DNA of 64,000 nt. It comes from Pararobbsia alpina. Lineage in GTDB: Bacteria > Pseudomonadota > Gammaproteobacteria > Burkholderiales > Burkholderiaceae. Location: contig NZ_CADIKM010000005.1 in NCBI RefSeq assembly GCF_902859895.1, positions 62,001-126,000 of the forward strand. Reading direction: 5' to 3'. Shown piece after piece: positions 33,159 through 42,265 of this stretch. Numbering within the stretch: position 1 is the stretch's first letter; each line of letters opens with the position of its first letter. The translations under genes were made by a program, and so were the position numbers. Below the pieces are notes generated by a model. That model had not been told where the DNA came from and did no database searches. It saw only the letters and a list, made by a program, of their open reading frames with translations.

Positions 33159-34162
33159 TGGGCGCGCCCGCAACGGCTACGACGACCGTACGGCGGCGCT
33201 GGCGTCCCGATCTCGCGTCACTGGCACCGCTGATCGCGCTGCTGCTGCTGCTGGTGGTCGGCACGCTCGTGAATCCGAATTTCATGAGCGTCGACAACCT
33301 GCTCAATGTCGTCACACGATGCGCATTCATTGCGCTGGTCGCGATCGGCGCGACCTTCGTGATCGGCGCGGGCGGGCTCGACCTGTCGGTTGGCTCGATG
33401 ACGGCGTTCGTCGCTGGCGTGATGATCATGACGATGAACGCGGGCAGCGGCGAGCCGGCTATCGGCACGCTCGCACTGCCGATGCTGGTGGCAGTTGCGC
33501 TCGCAGCGGGGTGCGGCCTCGCCAACGGGCTGATCACGACCTTCGGCCGCATCGAGCCGTTTATCGTCACGCTCGGTACGATGGGCGTGTTTCGCGCGCT
33601 GATCACCTATCTCGGCGACGGCGGGACGATCTCGATCAACACGCAGGCGCTCCGCGACTTCTATCGGCCCGTGTATTTCGGCAATGTGCTCGGTGTGCCG
33701 GTTCCGGTGCTCGTGTTCGTGATCGTTGCGCTGATCGCCTCCTTGCTGATGTACCGCACACCTTTCGGCCGCCATGTGACCGCGATCGGTTCGAGCGAGG
33801 ACGTCGCGCGGTATTCGGGCGTCTCGATCTGGCGCGTGCGGACCCTGACCTATGTGATCCAGGGGCTGTGCGTCGGCATCGCGACCATCATCTACGTGCC
33901 GCGGCTGGGCTCCGCGACGCCGACCACGGGCCTGCTCTGGGAACTCCAGGCGATCACTGCCGTGGTGATCGGCGGCACGGCGCTGCGCGGTGGTTCGGCG
34001 CGGATCTGGGGCACCGTGCTCGGCGCGATCATCCTCGAGGTGATCGGCAACATCATGGTGCTCTCGACCCATATCAGCGAGTACCTGATCGGCGCGGTGC
34101 AGGGGATCATCATCATCGTCGCGATGCTCGCGCAGCGCGCGCTGCACCGCAGGCAGACATGA
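33155..34162 (+). CDS. CUT2 sugar ABC transporter permease
   Basis: 335-residue RbsC-like inner-membrane permease with about 8-10 hydrophobic segments and the motifs GGLDLSVGSMTAF and VIGGTALRGGSARIWG. Start ATG 33155 overlaps the ATPase stop by four bases and is followed directly by a second ATG (33158); the longer open frame to 32732 is a shadow of the ATPase gene. It forms the channel together with the ATPase and the binding protein downstream. Distinct from the ribose permease at the left end of the window. Confidence 0.92.
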   Translation: MMGAPATATTTVRRRWRPDLASLAPLIALLLLLVVGTLVNPNFMSVDNLLNVVTRCAFIALVAIGATFVIGAGGLDLSVGSMTAFVAGVMIMTMNAGSGEPAIGTLALPMLVAVALAAGCGLANGLITTFGRIEPFIVTLGTMGVFRALITYLGDGGTISINTQALRDFYRPVYFGNVLGVPVPVLVFVIVALIASLLMYRTPFGRHVTAIGSSEDVARYSGVSIWRVRTLTYVIQGLCVGIATIIYVPRLGSATPTTGLLWELQAITAVVIGGTALRGGSARIWGTVLGAIILEVIGNIMVLSTHISEYLIGAVQGIIIIVAMLAQRALHRRQT

Positions 34163-34238
34163 ACACGAATCTGGCCGCCGGGGGTCCGCGGTTGCGGGAC
34201 TGGAGGGGACCCCATACACAACTCATTGCGAGGGGACT

Positions 34239-35204
34239 ATGAAGAATCGATACAGCAAGGCGATCGCAGGTGCAGCACTGAGCGTGGGCGTCGGGCTCGC
34301 ACTCGGCTTCGGTCCGGCCGCGGCGGCCAACGCGCAGACGATGGCCGTCTCAATCCCGGCGGCCGACCACGGCTGGACCGGCGGCGTCGTCTACTTTACC
34401 AACCGCGAGGCTGACGCCCTGCGCAAGGCCTATCCGAACCTCAAGATCATCGTCAAGACCTCGCCGTCGGGCGCGGACCAGGCGAGCGCGATCGAGGACA
34501 TGACCTCGACCCAGAAGATCGACGCACTGGTCGTGCTGCCGCAGAATTCCGACGAACTGACTTCGACACTCGCGAACGTCAAGAAGAAGGGCGTCTTCAT
34601 CACGGTGGTCGACCGGGGCCTGAAGGACACGTCGATCCAGGATCTCTACGTGGCCGGCAACAACCCCGAACTCGGCCGCGTGGCGGGCGAGTACTTCAAG
34701 AAGAACTTGCCGTCGGGCGACATCGTCGTGCTGCGCGGCATCGCGACGGTGATCGACGACCAGCGCGTGAAAGCGTTCCAGGAGGCGATCAAGGGTACGA
34801 AGATCAAAATCATCGACATGCAGTACGCGAACTGGAACCGCGACGACGGCTTCAAGGTGATGCAGGATTTCTTGTCCAAGCACAAGAAGATCGACGCGGT
34901 CTGGTGCCAGGACGACGACATCGCGGTCGGCGTGCTCGAGGCGATCAAGCAGGCGAATCGCACCGACATCAAGTTCGTGGTTGGCGGCGCGGGCATGAAG
35001 GACATGATCAAGCGCGTCGCCGACGGCGACAAGATGATCCCGGTCGACGTGCTCTATCCGCCCGGCATGGTCGCCACGGCGATGAACATCACCGCGTCGA
35101 ATCTCACCGGCAAACTGCCGGTGCGCGGTACCTACATTCTCAGTGCACCGCTCGTGACGAAGGACAACGCGAAAGAGTATTACTTCCCGGATTCGCCATT
35201 CTGA
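34239..35204 (+). CDS. Sugar ABC transporter periplasmic substrate-binding protein
   Basis: 321-residue type I periplasmic binding protein (RbsB-like). Signal peptide about residues 1-32 (AIAGAALSVGVGLALGFGPA, cleavage near ANA-QT). The mature part has the two-lobed pattern, with SPSGADQASAIEDMTSTQK and the lobe-2 block VWCQDDDIAVGVLEAIKQAN, in which the Asp/Gln residues line the sugar site. Start ATG 34239 has GAGGGGAC upstream. Last gene of the sugar operon; the terminator at 35258-35299 follows. Confidence 0.92.
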   Translation: MKNRYSKAIAGAALSVGVGLALGFGPAAAANAQTMAVSIPAADHGWTGGVVYFTNREADALRKAYPNLKIIVKTSPSGADQASAIEDMTSTQKIDALVVLPQNSDELTSTLANVKKKGVFITVVDRGLKDTSIQDLYVAGNNPELGRVAGEYFKKNLPSGDIVVLRGIATVIDDQRVKAFQEAIKGTKIKIIDMQYANWNRDDGFKVMQDFLSKHKKIDAVWCQDDDIAVGVLEAIKQANRTDIKFVVGGAGMKDMIKRVADGDKMIPVDVLYPPGMVATAMNITASNLTGKLPVRGTYILSAPLVTKDNAKEYYFPDSPF

Positions 35205-35257
35205 CGGTGTGCCGGCTGGAGCTTGGCTGACCCTGGAGGGCGCCCTCGCGTGAACAG

Positions 35258-35299
35258 CACCCCAAAAGTTGGACATATATCCAACGTTTGGGGTGTTTT
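35258..35299 (+). terminator. Strong rho-independent terminator of sugar operon
   Basis: CACCCCAAA / TTTGGGGTG outer stem and GTTGGA / TCCAAC inner stem around the loop CATATA, followed by TTTT at 35296-35299. It lies 54 bases past the binding-protein stop. The stem text also resembles the ends of some IS3-family elements, but no transposase is attached. Confidence 0.8.
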
Positions 35300-35467
35300 G
35301 CATGGCGGGCGCGTTTTTTTGGGGGGGGGCGAAGGATTTCGTTTGAGCCGCTTTGTGCATGCGCGATCGGCCCCGTACGCCTAGAGTTAGCTGCACGTTG
35401 CCGTCCACACCGGCAAATGCCGACGGGCATTCGCATGGGGTCGCAGGTGGCGCCACCGGGAACAATC

Positions 35468-36298
35468 ATGCTAATCGACAGAATCCATCTGTTCTTCAGA
35501 ACGCGCCTCGATGCGAATGACTTGGCGCGCCGAGCATCGCTCGAATCTCCTGTCACACTGCTGGGTGTCAGGAACGTGTCGGAGCACGAGGCGTTTGGCG
35601 TTGGCCGAGCATCATCGACGACAATACGCAGGAGTTGCTGGCCGGTTCCTACAAACTTCCGCGAACCGCTCGGTGAGGCCGCGGGTGTGCAGCAATTGAG
35701 GCACGCCTCGAGCGAGAGCGCACTGTCTCCCGCCTCACCCGACGACCGGTACGAACCCGTCTATGAGGCCATGGGTGAGCCGGGGGGGAATATCGCCCCG
35801 AATGTGAATGGGGCGGACGCCGCGGCACCGACCCTGCAGCGCATGCTTGTTCTGTCCGCGGTCGATATGGCGCTGCCCACGCCGCTTGATATGAATCTCA
35901 GGCGGCTGAATCTGATCCGCGATCATTACCGCGCGGTCGTCACCGGCGAGCTCAGGTTGGCGGACGCCTCGTTCACGAATACGGTCATGCGGCCGTTCGT
36001 GACGTGGATGCAGGCCCTCACAAGTCTCGACGAAGAACAGTATGGCCGTTGCGGGCAATGCGCAAAGAACCTGCTGTTGGCTGTCGTGTCGACTGAATTC
36101 GACGGGAGCGTCACCGTCACGCGCCTCGGTTCGATTGACCACGTTGTCTCACTTCTCGACGAACGCGCGACAGCGGCCTATTTTCTCGATGAGATCGAGC
36201 CGCTGCTCCGGGACTTCCATCGGGTAGTCGCAAACACGGGAGGCGGCTCCGTGGCACTGGAGTCGACGACCGAGCCCCTGAGCGCTCCCGCAAGGTGA
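35468..36298 (+). CDS. Orphan protein with EPIYA-like motif, possible secreted effector
   Basis: 276-residue protein without recognised domain. No signal peptide or clear membrane helix. The N-terminal 110 residues are low in order and Ser/Ala/Arg/Pro-rich. They contain RYEPVYEAMGEP (Tyr95, Tyr99), close to the EPIYA-type tyrosine motifs of some translocated effectors. The C-terminal half is helical (LRRLNLIRDHYRAVVTGE; TAAYFLDEIEPLLRDFH). The start ATG 35468 is preceded by CCGGGAAC; an upstream in-frame start at 35288 would overlap the terminator and is rejected. It lies just after a strong terminator and faces the convergent aldo/keto reductase. Function unknown; effector role is speculation. 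Confidence 0.55.
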   Translation: MLIDRIHLFFRTRLDANDLARRASLESPVTLLGVRNVSEHEAFGVGRASSTTIRRSCWPVPTNFREPLGEAAGVQQLRHASSESALSPASPDDRYEPVYEAMGEPGGNIAPNVNGADAAAPTLQRMLVLSAVDMALPTPLDMNLRRLNLIRDHYRAVVTGELRLADASFTNTVMRPFVTWMQALTSLDEEQYGRCGQCAKNLLLAVVSTEFDGSVTVTRLGSIDHVVSLLDERATAAYFLDEIEPLLRDFHRVVANTGGGSVALESTTEPLSAPAR

Positions 36299-36323
36299 AC
36301 CGTGAGGTTGCGGTTCGTGCGCC

Positions 36324-37226
36324 TCAGGGGACTTCGTGGCCGAGGCAGGCCTCATAGATCGCGAACCATTGTTGTGTGGTCAGCTTCAGGCCGGTCGCCG
36401 CGATCGCCTCGTCGAGCACGCCAAGTCGCTGCGAGCCCGTGAGCACGACGGGCTTGCTCGGCAATCTGAAGATCCACGCATACACCACCGTCGCGGCGCT
36501 GACGCCGAGCGTGCCGGCAAGCGTGTCGACGGCTGCGCGTACGCGCGTGGCCGTCTCACAGTCGGGCCCGAACAGGCGGCCGCCGCCAAGCGCCGACCAG
36601 ATCATCGGCGAGGTGCCGAGCGACTGCAATTGATCGAAGGTGCCGTCGGTCAGCGGGTCTAGCCGCAGCGGCGAGAACTCGACCTGGTTGGTTACGAGCC
36701 GCACGCTGGTCGAGAGTGCCTGATATTGCCAGGGGGTGAAGTTCGATACGCCGAAATGCAGCACCTTGCCTTCGCGTCGCAGCCGCTGGAAGGCTTCGGC
36801 GACCTCGTCCAGATCGAGCAGGGGATCGGGCCGGTGAATCAGCAGCATGTCGAGCCGGTCAGTGCGCAATGATTGCAGCGACTGTTCGACCGAGGCGACG
36901 ATGTGCTGGGTACTCGTGTCGTAGTGCTTGAGTGTGTGCGAGGGACGGTTTGGGCCTGGCAGTGCGATGCCGCATTTGCCGACCAGTTCGATCTGCTGGC
37001 GCACCGAAGGCTTGAGCGCGATGGCCTCGCCGAACAGAGCCTCGACGGTGTAGCCACCATAGATGTCCGCATGATCGAAGCTTGTCACGCCGCGTTCGAT
37101 CGAACGTTCGATGTAATCGAGACGCTGCGCGGGGTTCATCTGCCATTCACCGAGCCGCCACATGCCGGCAGTGACGCAGGACAGGATCGGGCCCTGCGGG
37201 GCGATTTCAATGCGGGGGCAATGCAT
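36324..37226 (-). CDS. Aldo/keto reductase (YdhF-like)
   Basis: 300-residue NADPH-dependent aldo/keto reductase, (beta/alpha)8 barrel. Catalytic tetrad residues are present: Asp51 and Tyr56 (FDHADIYGG), Lys84 (VGKCG) and His131 (LLIHRPD). The C-terminal cofactor block VVLTGSQRLGVLDEA is typical of the family. Start ATG at 37224-37226 with GGAG about 8-9 bases upstream; an in-frame TTG at 37259 is unlikely. It sits alone between two orphan genes that point towards and away from it. Physiological substrate unknown. Confidence 0.9.
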   Translation of the reverse strand: MHCPRIEIAPQGPILSCVTAGMWRLGEWQMNPAQRLDYIERSIERGVTSFDHADIYGGYTVEALFGEAIALKPSVRQQIELVGKCGIALPGPNRPSHTLKHYDTSTQHIVASVEQSLQSLRTDRLDMLLIHRPDPLLDLDEVAEAFQRLRREGKVLHFGVSNFTPWQYQALSTSVRLVTNQVEFSPLRLDPLTDGTFDQLQSLGTSPMIWSALGGGRLFGPDCETATRVRAAVDTLAGTLGVSAATVVYAWIFRLPSKPVVLTGSQRLGVLDEAIAATGLKLTTQQWFAIYEACLGHEVP

Positions 37227-37429
37227 CAAGGGGGCTCCAGTGTGGGTGAGGCAGCCCAAGCTCGCGCGACGCCGTGCGCGGGGAGGGTAATGGATTCTAC
37301 GAGATTCGGCTGCTTCAGTGTCATCATGAGTGGAAATTGAAAGCGGGATTGGCGTACAGCGGCGATAGTTGGCGTCGCCGCCTCGCCTGTGATGAGCCGA
37401 AGGCGTTCAATTGAACAGGAGCCACTTGA

Positions 37430-38707
37430 ATGTCTCGCCTCGATCTCCTAAGAATGACGGATTTGTACCGTTCCAACAATGTCGTGCTGCTCAACAAGTA
37501 CAACGTGCTGCGCGGGGTCGGCGCGTTCGCGGCGTTGCTGCATCCTCAGCAGGCCGACCGGGCGCTCCGCAAATTGGTCCAGGTCTCGCAAGCGGTCAGT
37601 CGCGCCGCGCCGCTGCGAGCGACGAGCGTGCCGGGATCGTCGATCTGGGGCGGTCGTGTGGCCGTCGGCAAATGGGACGCGACGATCAGTCGGCTGAAGA
37701 CGGTGCTCAAGGAGGACTCTTACGCGCGACATTTTTTCCGCGAGTATCTCAAGCAGGACAATGTGCAATTTCCGTACGTGGAAGCCAGACTGGCAAGGGG
37801 GTCCGCTTTCTATCTGCTACCCTCGCCTGGGAGGACCGGCCGCGAGTCTGGCCGTGCCGACTGCGAGGCTAGCCGTGCCGACTGCGAAGCTAGCCGTGCC
37901 GACCGCGATGCCAGCTGTGCCGACTGCAATGCCAGCCGTGCCGACTGCGAGGCTGCCCTTGAGACTTCTCCCCTGGAGTCTTCACTCGACTCGCACAGGA
38001 TGATGGCGAGTCGCGAAGAACTGATGGCACTGGTGCGGAAATGCGTGACTTGGGAACTCGAAAAGCATTTCGCAAGCCTGACTGTCAGAGAGTCGCGGGT
38101 GTCTCTCGCCAGCTCGACGCCCTCGATTGAGGACATCGACCGACGCGCTACAAGGGACGTGTCGATGCAAATTCTTCCCCGCCTTGCATCGACACCGCTC
38201 CCGACCAGGAGGCACGCTTTAGTCGCACCGCCGGAGATTTCCGACGACGGGCCGCTATTACCCCCTCCGGAGGATTTTGCCGACGCGTCCTCGATGCAAT
38301 CTGCGCGCACTTCAATCGCGTCCGGCGACATACCGTCCCCGATCGAGGCCCTAGGTATATTCCGCATTCCCAGGCCAGTGTTCACCTATTGCCTTCCCGT
38401 CTTCTGGGCCCCCCCCACCGACAGCGCTTTAGCCACACCTCCGGAGATTTCCGACGACGGGCCGCTATTACCAACCCCGGAGGATTTTGCCGACGCGCCC
38501 TCGATTCAACATGTGCGCACTTCACTCGCGCCCCGCGACATACGGCGGGCGGCTTCAGAGCCTGCGATCAACTTCGCCGGGCAAGTCGTGGAAGCACCGA
38601 AACTCGTTCAGCCTCGACCCCTGATAACCCTGCAACCGACGCAAGCCGCTCCATTGATGATCGCCGAACTCAAGGCCGTACTGGCAAGACGGGGCAGGGT
38701 GGAATAA
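37430..38707 (+). CDS. Orphan repeat-containing protein
   Basis: 425-residue protein of unknown family. Residues 1-130 are a helical, basic N-terminal region (LRKLVQVSQAVSRAA; WDATISRLKTVLKED). Residues 141-175 are five 7-residue tandem repeats of the form SRADCEA. Residues 267-288 and 337-358 are two nearly identical acidic, Pro-rich modules, PPEISDDGPLLPxPEDFADA, 70 residues apart, with their DNA also nearly identical. No signal peptide or membrane helix. ATG 37430 has AGGAG about 9 bases upstream. It is monocistronic, followed by a hairpin at 38727-38771. The composition differs from neighbouring housekeeping genes. A translocated effector or surface-interaction role is possible but unproven. 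Confidence 0.6.
   Translation: MSRLDLLRMTDLYRSNNVVLLNKYNVLRGVGAFAALLHPQQADRALRKLVQVSQAVSRAAPLRATSVPGSSIWGGRVAVGKWDATISRLKTVLKEDSYARHFFREYLKQDNVQFPYVEARLARGSAFYLLPSPGRTGRESGRADCEASRADCEASRADRDASCADCNASRADCEAALETSPLESSLDSHRMMASREELMALVRKCVTWELEKHFASLTVRESRVSLASSTPSIEDIDRRATRDVSMQILPRLASTPLPTRRHALVAPPEISDDGPLLPPPEDFADASSMQSARTSIASGDIPSPIEALGIFRIPRPVFTYCLPVFWAPPTDSALATPPEISDDGPLLPTPEDFADAPSIQHVRTSLAPRDIRRAASEPAINFAGQVVEAPKLVQPRPLITLQPTQAAPLMIAELKAVLARRGRVE
37850..37954 (+). repeat. 21-base tandem repeat inside orphan gene
   Basis: Five consecutive in-frame 21-base units encode GRADCEA, SRADCEA, SRADRDA, SCADCNA and SRADCEA. Copies differ by a few bases each. In-frame unit length means copy-number change would alter protein length without frameshift. 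Confidence 0.85.
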
Positions 38708-38726
38708 GGCGCGGCTTCGTAGCTGG

Positions 38727-38771
38727 CGCCCTTCAAGATCCCCGACTGCGAGGGGAGGGCTTTGAAGGGCG
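38727..38771. terminator. Bidirectional terminator-like hairpin
   Basis: Outer arms CGCCCTTCAA (38727-38736) and TTGAAGGGCG (38762-38771) are perfectly complementary. Inner CCCC (38740-38743) can pair with GGGG (38752-38755). It lies between the convergent orphan gene and mdtC and probably ends both transcripts, though the T tract is missing. Confidence 0.55.
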
Positions 38772-38809
38772 GAGCGGCGAGTGTTGCCGCCGGACCTGCC
38801 GGCCGCGTG

Positions 38810-41800
38810 TCAGGTGCGCCGCAGGTTGCGGCTCTCGCGCCGCCGCGCGGCCCAGCTGCGTGCGCGGTCGAGATACAGATAGACGACCGGCGTCGTGTAG
38901 AGCGTGAGCGCCTGGCTCACGATCAGGCCGCCGACGATCGAGATCCCGAGCGGCTCGCGCAACTCGGATCCCGCACCGTGGCCGAAGGCGAGCGGCAAGG
39001 CGCCCAGCAACGCGGCACACGTCGTCATCATGATCGGCCTGAAGCGCAGCATGCACGCCTCGAAGATTGCGTCGCGCGAGTTCATGCCGCGGCGCGAGGC
39101 GTCGATGGCGAAGTCGATCATCATGATCGCGTTCTTCTTGACGATCCCGATCAGCAGGAATACGCCGATCAACGCGATGATGCTGAACTCGATCTTGAAC
39201 ACGAGCAGCGCGAGCAGGGCGCCGACGCCTGCCGACGGCAGCGTCGAGAGAATCGTGATCGGATGGATGTAGCTTTCGTACAGCATGCCGAGCACGATAT
39301 AGATGGCCGCGAGCGCAGCGAGGATCAGCACCGGTTGGTCCTGCAGGGATTGTTGGAACGCCTGTGCGGCGCCGCTGAAGCGGCCGTTGATCGTCGCCGG
39401 TACGCCGATCTCGTTCATCGTGTCGTCGATGGCCTGAGTCGCGTCGGACAAGGATTTTCCCGGCGGCAGGTTGAACGAGATCGTCGTCGCGACAAACTGG
39501 CCCTGGTGGCTCACCGATAACGGGGTATTGCCGGGCCCATAGCTCGCGAATGCGGAGAGCGGCACCATCGTTTCCCGCGCCGTGCTGACCGGCGAACCGC
39601 TCGAGCTGCTCGACTTGCCGCTCGTTGCGATGGAGTTGATTGCCGCATTGCGCGCGGAATCGGCCGCGATCGAGGCCGCCGAGTTTGCCGAATTCGCTGC
39701 GGAGCCTGCCGCCCCGGCCGTCACGGAACCGGTGCCGCCCGACGACGAGGGCGGTCGCGTGACCGTACCCGCCGGGGCATTGGTGGTCTGGCTGCCCGTC
39801 GCATTGCCGCCCGACGTGCTCACATAGATGTCCTTGAGCGTTTCGGGACTCTGCCAGTACTGGGGCGCGACTTCCATCACGACGTGGTACTGGTTGAGCG
39901 GATTGTAGATGGTCGACACCTGCCGCTGACCAAATGCGTCGTAGAGCGTATTGTCGATCTGGCTCGGCGTGATGTTGTAGCGCGCGGCGGTCGCGCGATC
40001 AATATTCAGCTGGATGTCGAGGCCTTTCTGCTGCTGGTCGGAGTTGACGTCGACCAGCACGGGATTCTTCTGCAGGGCAAGCACCAGCTTGTTCGACCAC
40101 TCATAGAGTTCGGTGCTCGAGTCGCCGAGCAGCGTGAACTGGTACTGTGCACTGCTCTGGCGGCCGCCGATCCGGATGTCCTGGACGGGGACCAGGAAGG
40201 TCTGGCCGCCGGCGACACGCGCGAGCTTCGGCCGCAGGCGCGCGTTGATCTGGTCCGCCGAGAGCTTGCGCTCGCTGAGCGGCTTGAGCGTGATGAACAT
40301 GAAGCCCGCGTTGGTCGCGCGCCCGCCGGTGAAGCCGACCACGCTCTCGACCGCAGGGTCCGACGTGACGATCTTGGTCAGCTCGCTGAACTTGACCTTC
40401 ATCGCCTGGAACGAAATGCTCTGGTCCGCCTGGATGCCGCCGACCATGTTGCCGGTATCCTGCTGTGGGAAAAAGCCCTTTGGCACGATGATATAGAGGT
40501 AGACATTGAGCACGATGGTCGCGAGCAGGATCAGCATGACCAGCAGCGGAACGCGCAGTGCGAGCTCGAGCGTGCGCCGGTAGCCGTTCTGGAGCCGGTC
40601 GAAGCCCGCCTCGAAGGCGCGCGACAGCCGGCCCGGCGGTTTTTCGTTGAAGTGCCCGTCGTGATTGTCCGCATCGGGCTCGACGCCCTTCTTGAGCGGC
40701 ACGCGCAAGAGCAGCGCGCACATCATCGGCGTGGTCGTCAGAGAGACCAGCAGCGATACCCCGATCGCGAGCGACAGCGTCATCGCGAACTCACGGAACA
40801 AGCGCCCGACGATGCCGCCCATCAGCAGGATCGGCAGGAACACGGCCACCAGCGACAGCGACATCGAGACGACCGTGAACCCGACTTCCTTCGCGCCGAG
40901 CAAGGCGGCCTTCATGCGCGACATGCCGTTTTCCATATGGCGCGAGATGTTCTCGAGCACGACGATGGCATCGTCGACGACAAAGCCGGTCGCGATCGTC
41001 AGTGCCATCAGCGAGAGGTTGTCGATGCTGTAGTCGAGCAGGTACATCGCGCCGAAGGTGCCGACGATCGAGATCGGCACGGCGACGCTCGGAATCAGCG
41101 TCGCGCGCACGCTGCGCAGGAAGGCGAACACCGTCAGGATCACGAGTGCGATCGCGACGATCAGCGTGATCCCGGTGTCGCGCAGCGACGCGCGAATCGT
41201 GATCGACCGGTCGGCCGTGGGCGTGATGTCGACGTCGGCCGGCATCGATTGCTTGAGCTGCGGCAGCATGCCCTTGACCCGGTCGATCGTCTCGATGATG
41301 TTGGCACCCGGCTGCCGGTACAGAATCACGAGCACGGCCGGCTCGCTGTTGAACAGGCCGAGGTTGCGCAGGTCTTCGACGGAGTCGACGACTTCGCCGA
41401 CGTCGGTCAGGTGGACGGCCGCATTGTTGCGGTAGCCGACCACGAGATCGCGATACTGGCTCGCCTGACGTGCCTGGTCGTTCGTGTAGATTTGAAAATG
41501 ACTGGTGCCATCTTCGAACGAACCCTTCGGCGCGTTCGCATTGGCCGAGGCAAGCGCCGCTCGCACGTCCTCGAGGCCGATCCCGTAGTGGAACAGCGCA
41601 TGGGGCAGCAGCTCGACGCGCACCGCGGGGTTCGCCGAGCCGCTCACGTCGACTTCGCCGACGCCGGCGACCTGCGACAGCGATTGTTGCAGGACCGTCG
41701 CGGCCGAATCGTAGAGCTGGCCGCGGGTCCGCGTCTTTGAAGTCAGCGCGAGCACCATGATCGGCGCATCCGCGGGGTTGACCTTGTGGTACGTCGGGTT

Positions 41801-42175
41801 CGAACGAAGCGCGGTCGGCAGGTCGGCGCGCGCCGCATTGATCGCGGCCTGTACATCGCGCGCCGCGCCGTCGATATCGCGGTCGAGCCCGAACTGCAAC
41901 GTGATCCGCGACGTGCCGAGCGAGCTTATCGAGGTCATCTCGGCGACGTCCGCAATCGAGCCGAGGTGGCGTTCGAGAGGGCTCGCCACACTGGTCGCAA
42001 CCGTCTCCGGACTCGCGCCCGGCAGGCTCGCCTGGACCGAGATGGTCGGGAAGTCGACCTGGGGCAGCGGCGAGACCGGCAGCTTGACGAAGGCAAAGGC
42101 GCCAGCCAGCGCGATACCGATCGACAGCAGGGTGGTCGCGACCGGGCGGCTGATGAACAGCTTCGAGATATTCAT
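38810..42175 (-). CDS. mdtC: RND multidrug efflux permease, MdtC-like
   Basis: 1121-residue inner-membrane RND (HAE1-type) proton antiporter. It has N-terminal [18 protein letters not shown], twelve expected helices, and the TM4 proton-relay block [14 protein letters not shown] with the Asp-Asp pair. Two large periplasmic loops carry the pore/porter domains. Family members are about 1025-1040 residues; the excess is an Ser/Ala/Gly/Asn-rich insert at about residues 785-868 in the second periplasmic loop. It follows mdtB by 90 bases and forms, with it, the heteromeric MdtBC pump. No outer-membrane factor gene is nearby. Confidence 0.88.
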   Translation of the reverse strand: MNISKLFISRPVATTLLSIGIALAGAFAFVKLPVSPLPQVDFPTISVQASLPGASPETVATSVASPLERHLGSIADVAEMTSISSLGTSRITLQFGLDRDIDGAARDVQAAINAARADLPTALRSNPTYHKVNPADAPIMVLALTSKTRTRGQLYDSAATVLQQSLSQVAGVGEVDVSGSANPAVRVELLPHALFHYGIGLEDVRAALASANANAPKGSFEDGTSHFQIYTNDQARQASQYRDLVVGYRNNAAVHLTDVGEVVDSVEDLRNLGLFNSEPAVLVILYRQPGANIIETIDRVKGMLPQLKQSMPADVDITPTADRSITIRASLRDTGITLIVAIALVILTVFAFLRSVRATLIPSVAVPISIVGTFGAMYLLDYSIDNLSLMALTIATGFVVDDAIVVLENISRHMENGMSRMKAALLGAKEVGFTVVSMSLSLVAVFLPILLMGGIVGRLFREFAMTLSLAIGVSLLVSLTTTPMMCALLLRVPLKKGVEPDADNHDGHFNEKPPGRLSRAFEAGFDRLQNGYRRTLELALRVPLLVMLILLATIVLNVYLYIIVPKGFFPQQDTGNMVGGIQADQSISFQAMKVKFSELTKIVTSDPAVESVVGFTGGRATNAGFMFITLKPLSERKLSADQINARLRPKLARVAGGQTFLVPVQDIRIGGRQSSAQYQFTLLGDSSTELYEWSNKLVLALQKNPVLVDVNSDQQQKGLDIQLNIDRATAARYNITPSQIDNTLYDAFGQRQVSTIYNPLNQYHVVMEVAPQYWQSPETLKDIYVSTSGGNATGSQTTNAPAGTVTRPPSSSGGTGSVTAGAAGSAANSANSAASIAADSARNAAINSIATSGKSSSSSGSPVSTARETMVPLSAFASYGPGNTPLSVSHQGQFVATTISFNLPPGKSLSDATQAIDDTMNEIGVPATINGRFSGAAQAFQQSLQDQPVLILAALAAIYIVLGMLYESYIHPITILSTLPSAGVGALLALLVFKIEFSIIALIGVFLLIGIVKKNAIMMIDFAIDASRRGMNSRDAIFEACMLRFRPIMMTTCAALLGALPLAFGHGAGSELREPLGISIVGGLIVSQALTLYTTPVVYLYLDRARSWAARRRESRNLRRT

Positions 42176-42265
42176 CGGCGTGGCCTTGCCAGGCCGGCCG
42201 GCACGCGTGCCGGTTCCCTCTTGCGCATCGCCTCCGGCATCGCGTTCATGGCCATCGCGCGCGCC

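Noticed and set aside
35258..35299. Complete IS3-type insertion sequence
   Set aside because: Only IS-end-like text is seen; there is no transposase frame, and a T tract fits a terminator.
35288..35467. N-terminal extension of the EPIYA-like orphan gene
   Set aside because: It would start inside the terminator hairpin, and the extra residues are Cys/Arg/Pro-rich with no ribosome site.
37311..37429. hrpII-type (TTCG-N16-TTCG) box upstream of the repeat-rich orphan gene
   Set aside because: A TTCG at 37305 is not followed by a second TTCG at the required spacing; no type III regulon promoter could be supported.
37850..37954. Possible CRISPR array in orphan gene
   Set aside because: Contiguous 21-base units in frame within a protein gene; no spacers.
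39884..41740. 618-codon open frame opposite mdtC
   Set aside because: Charged, repetitive composition and a well-conserved RND permease on the other strand.
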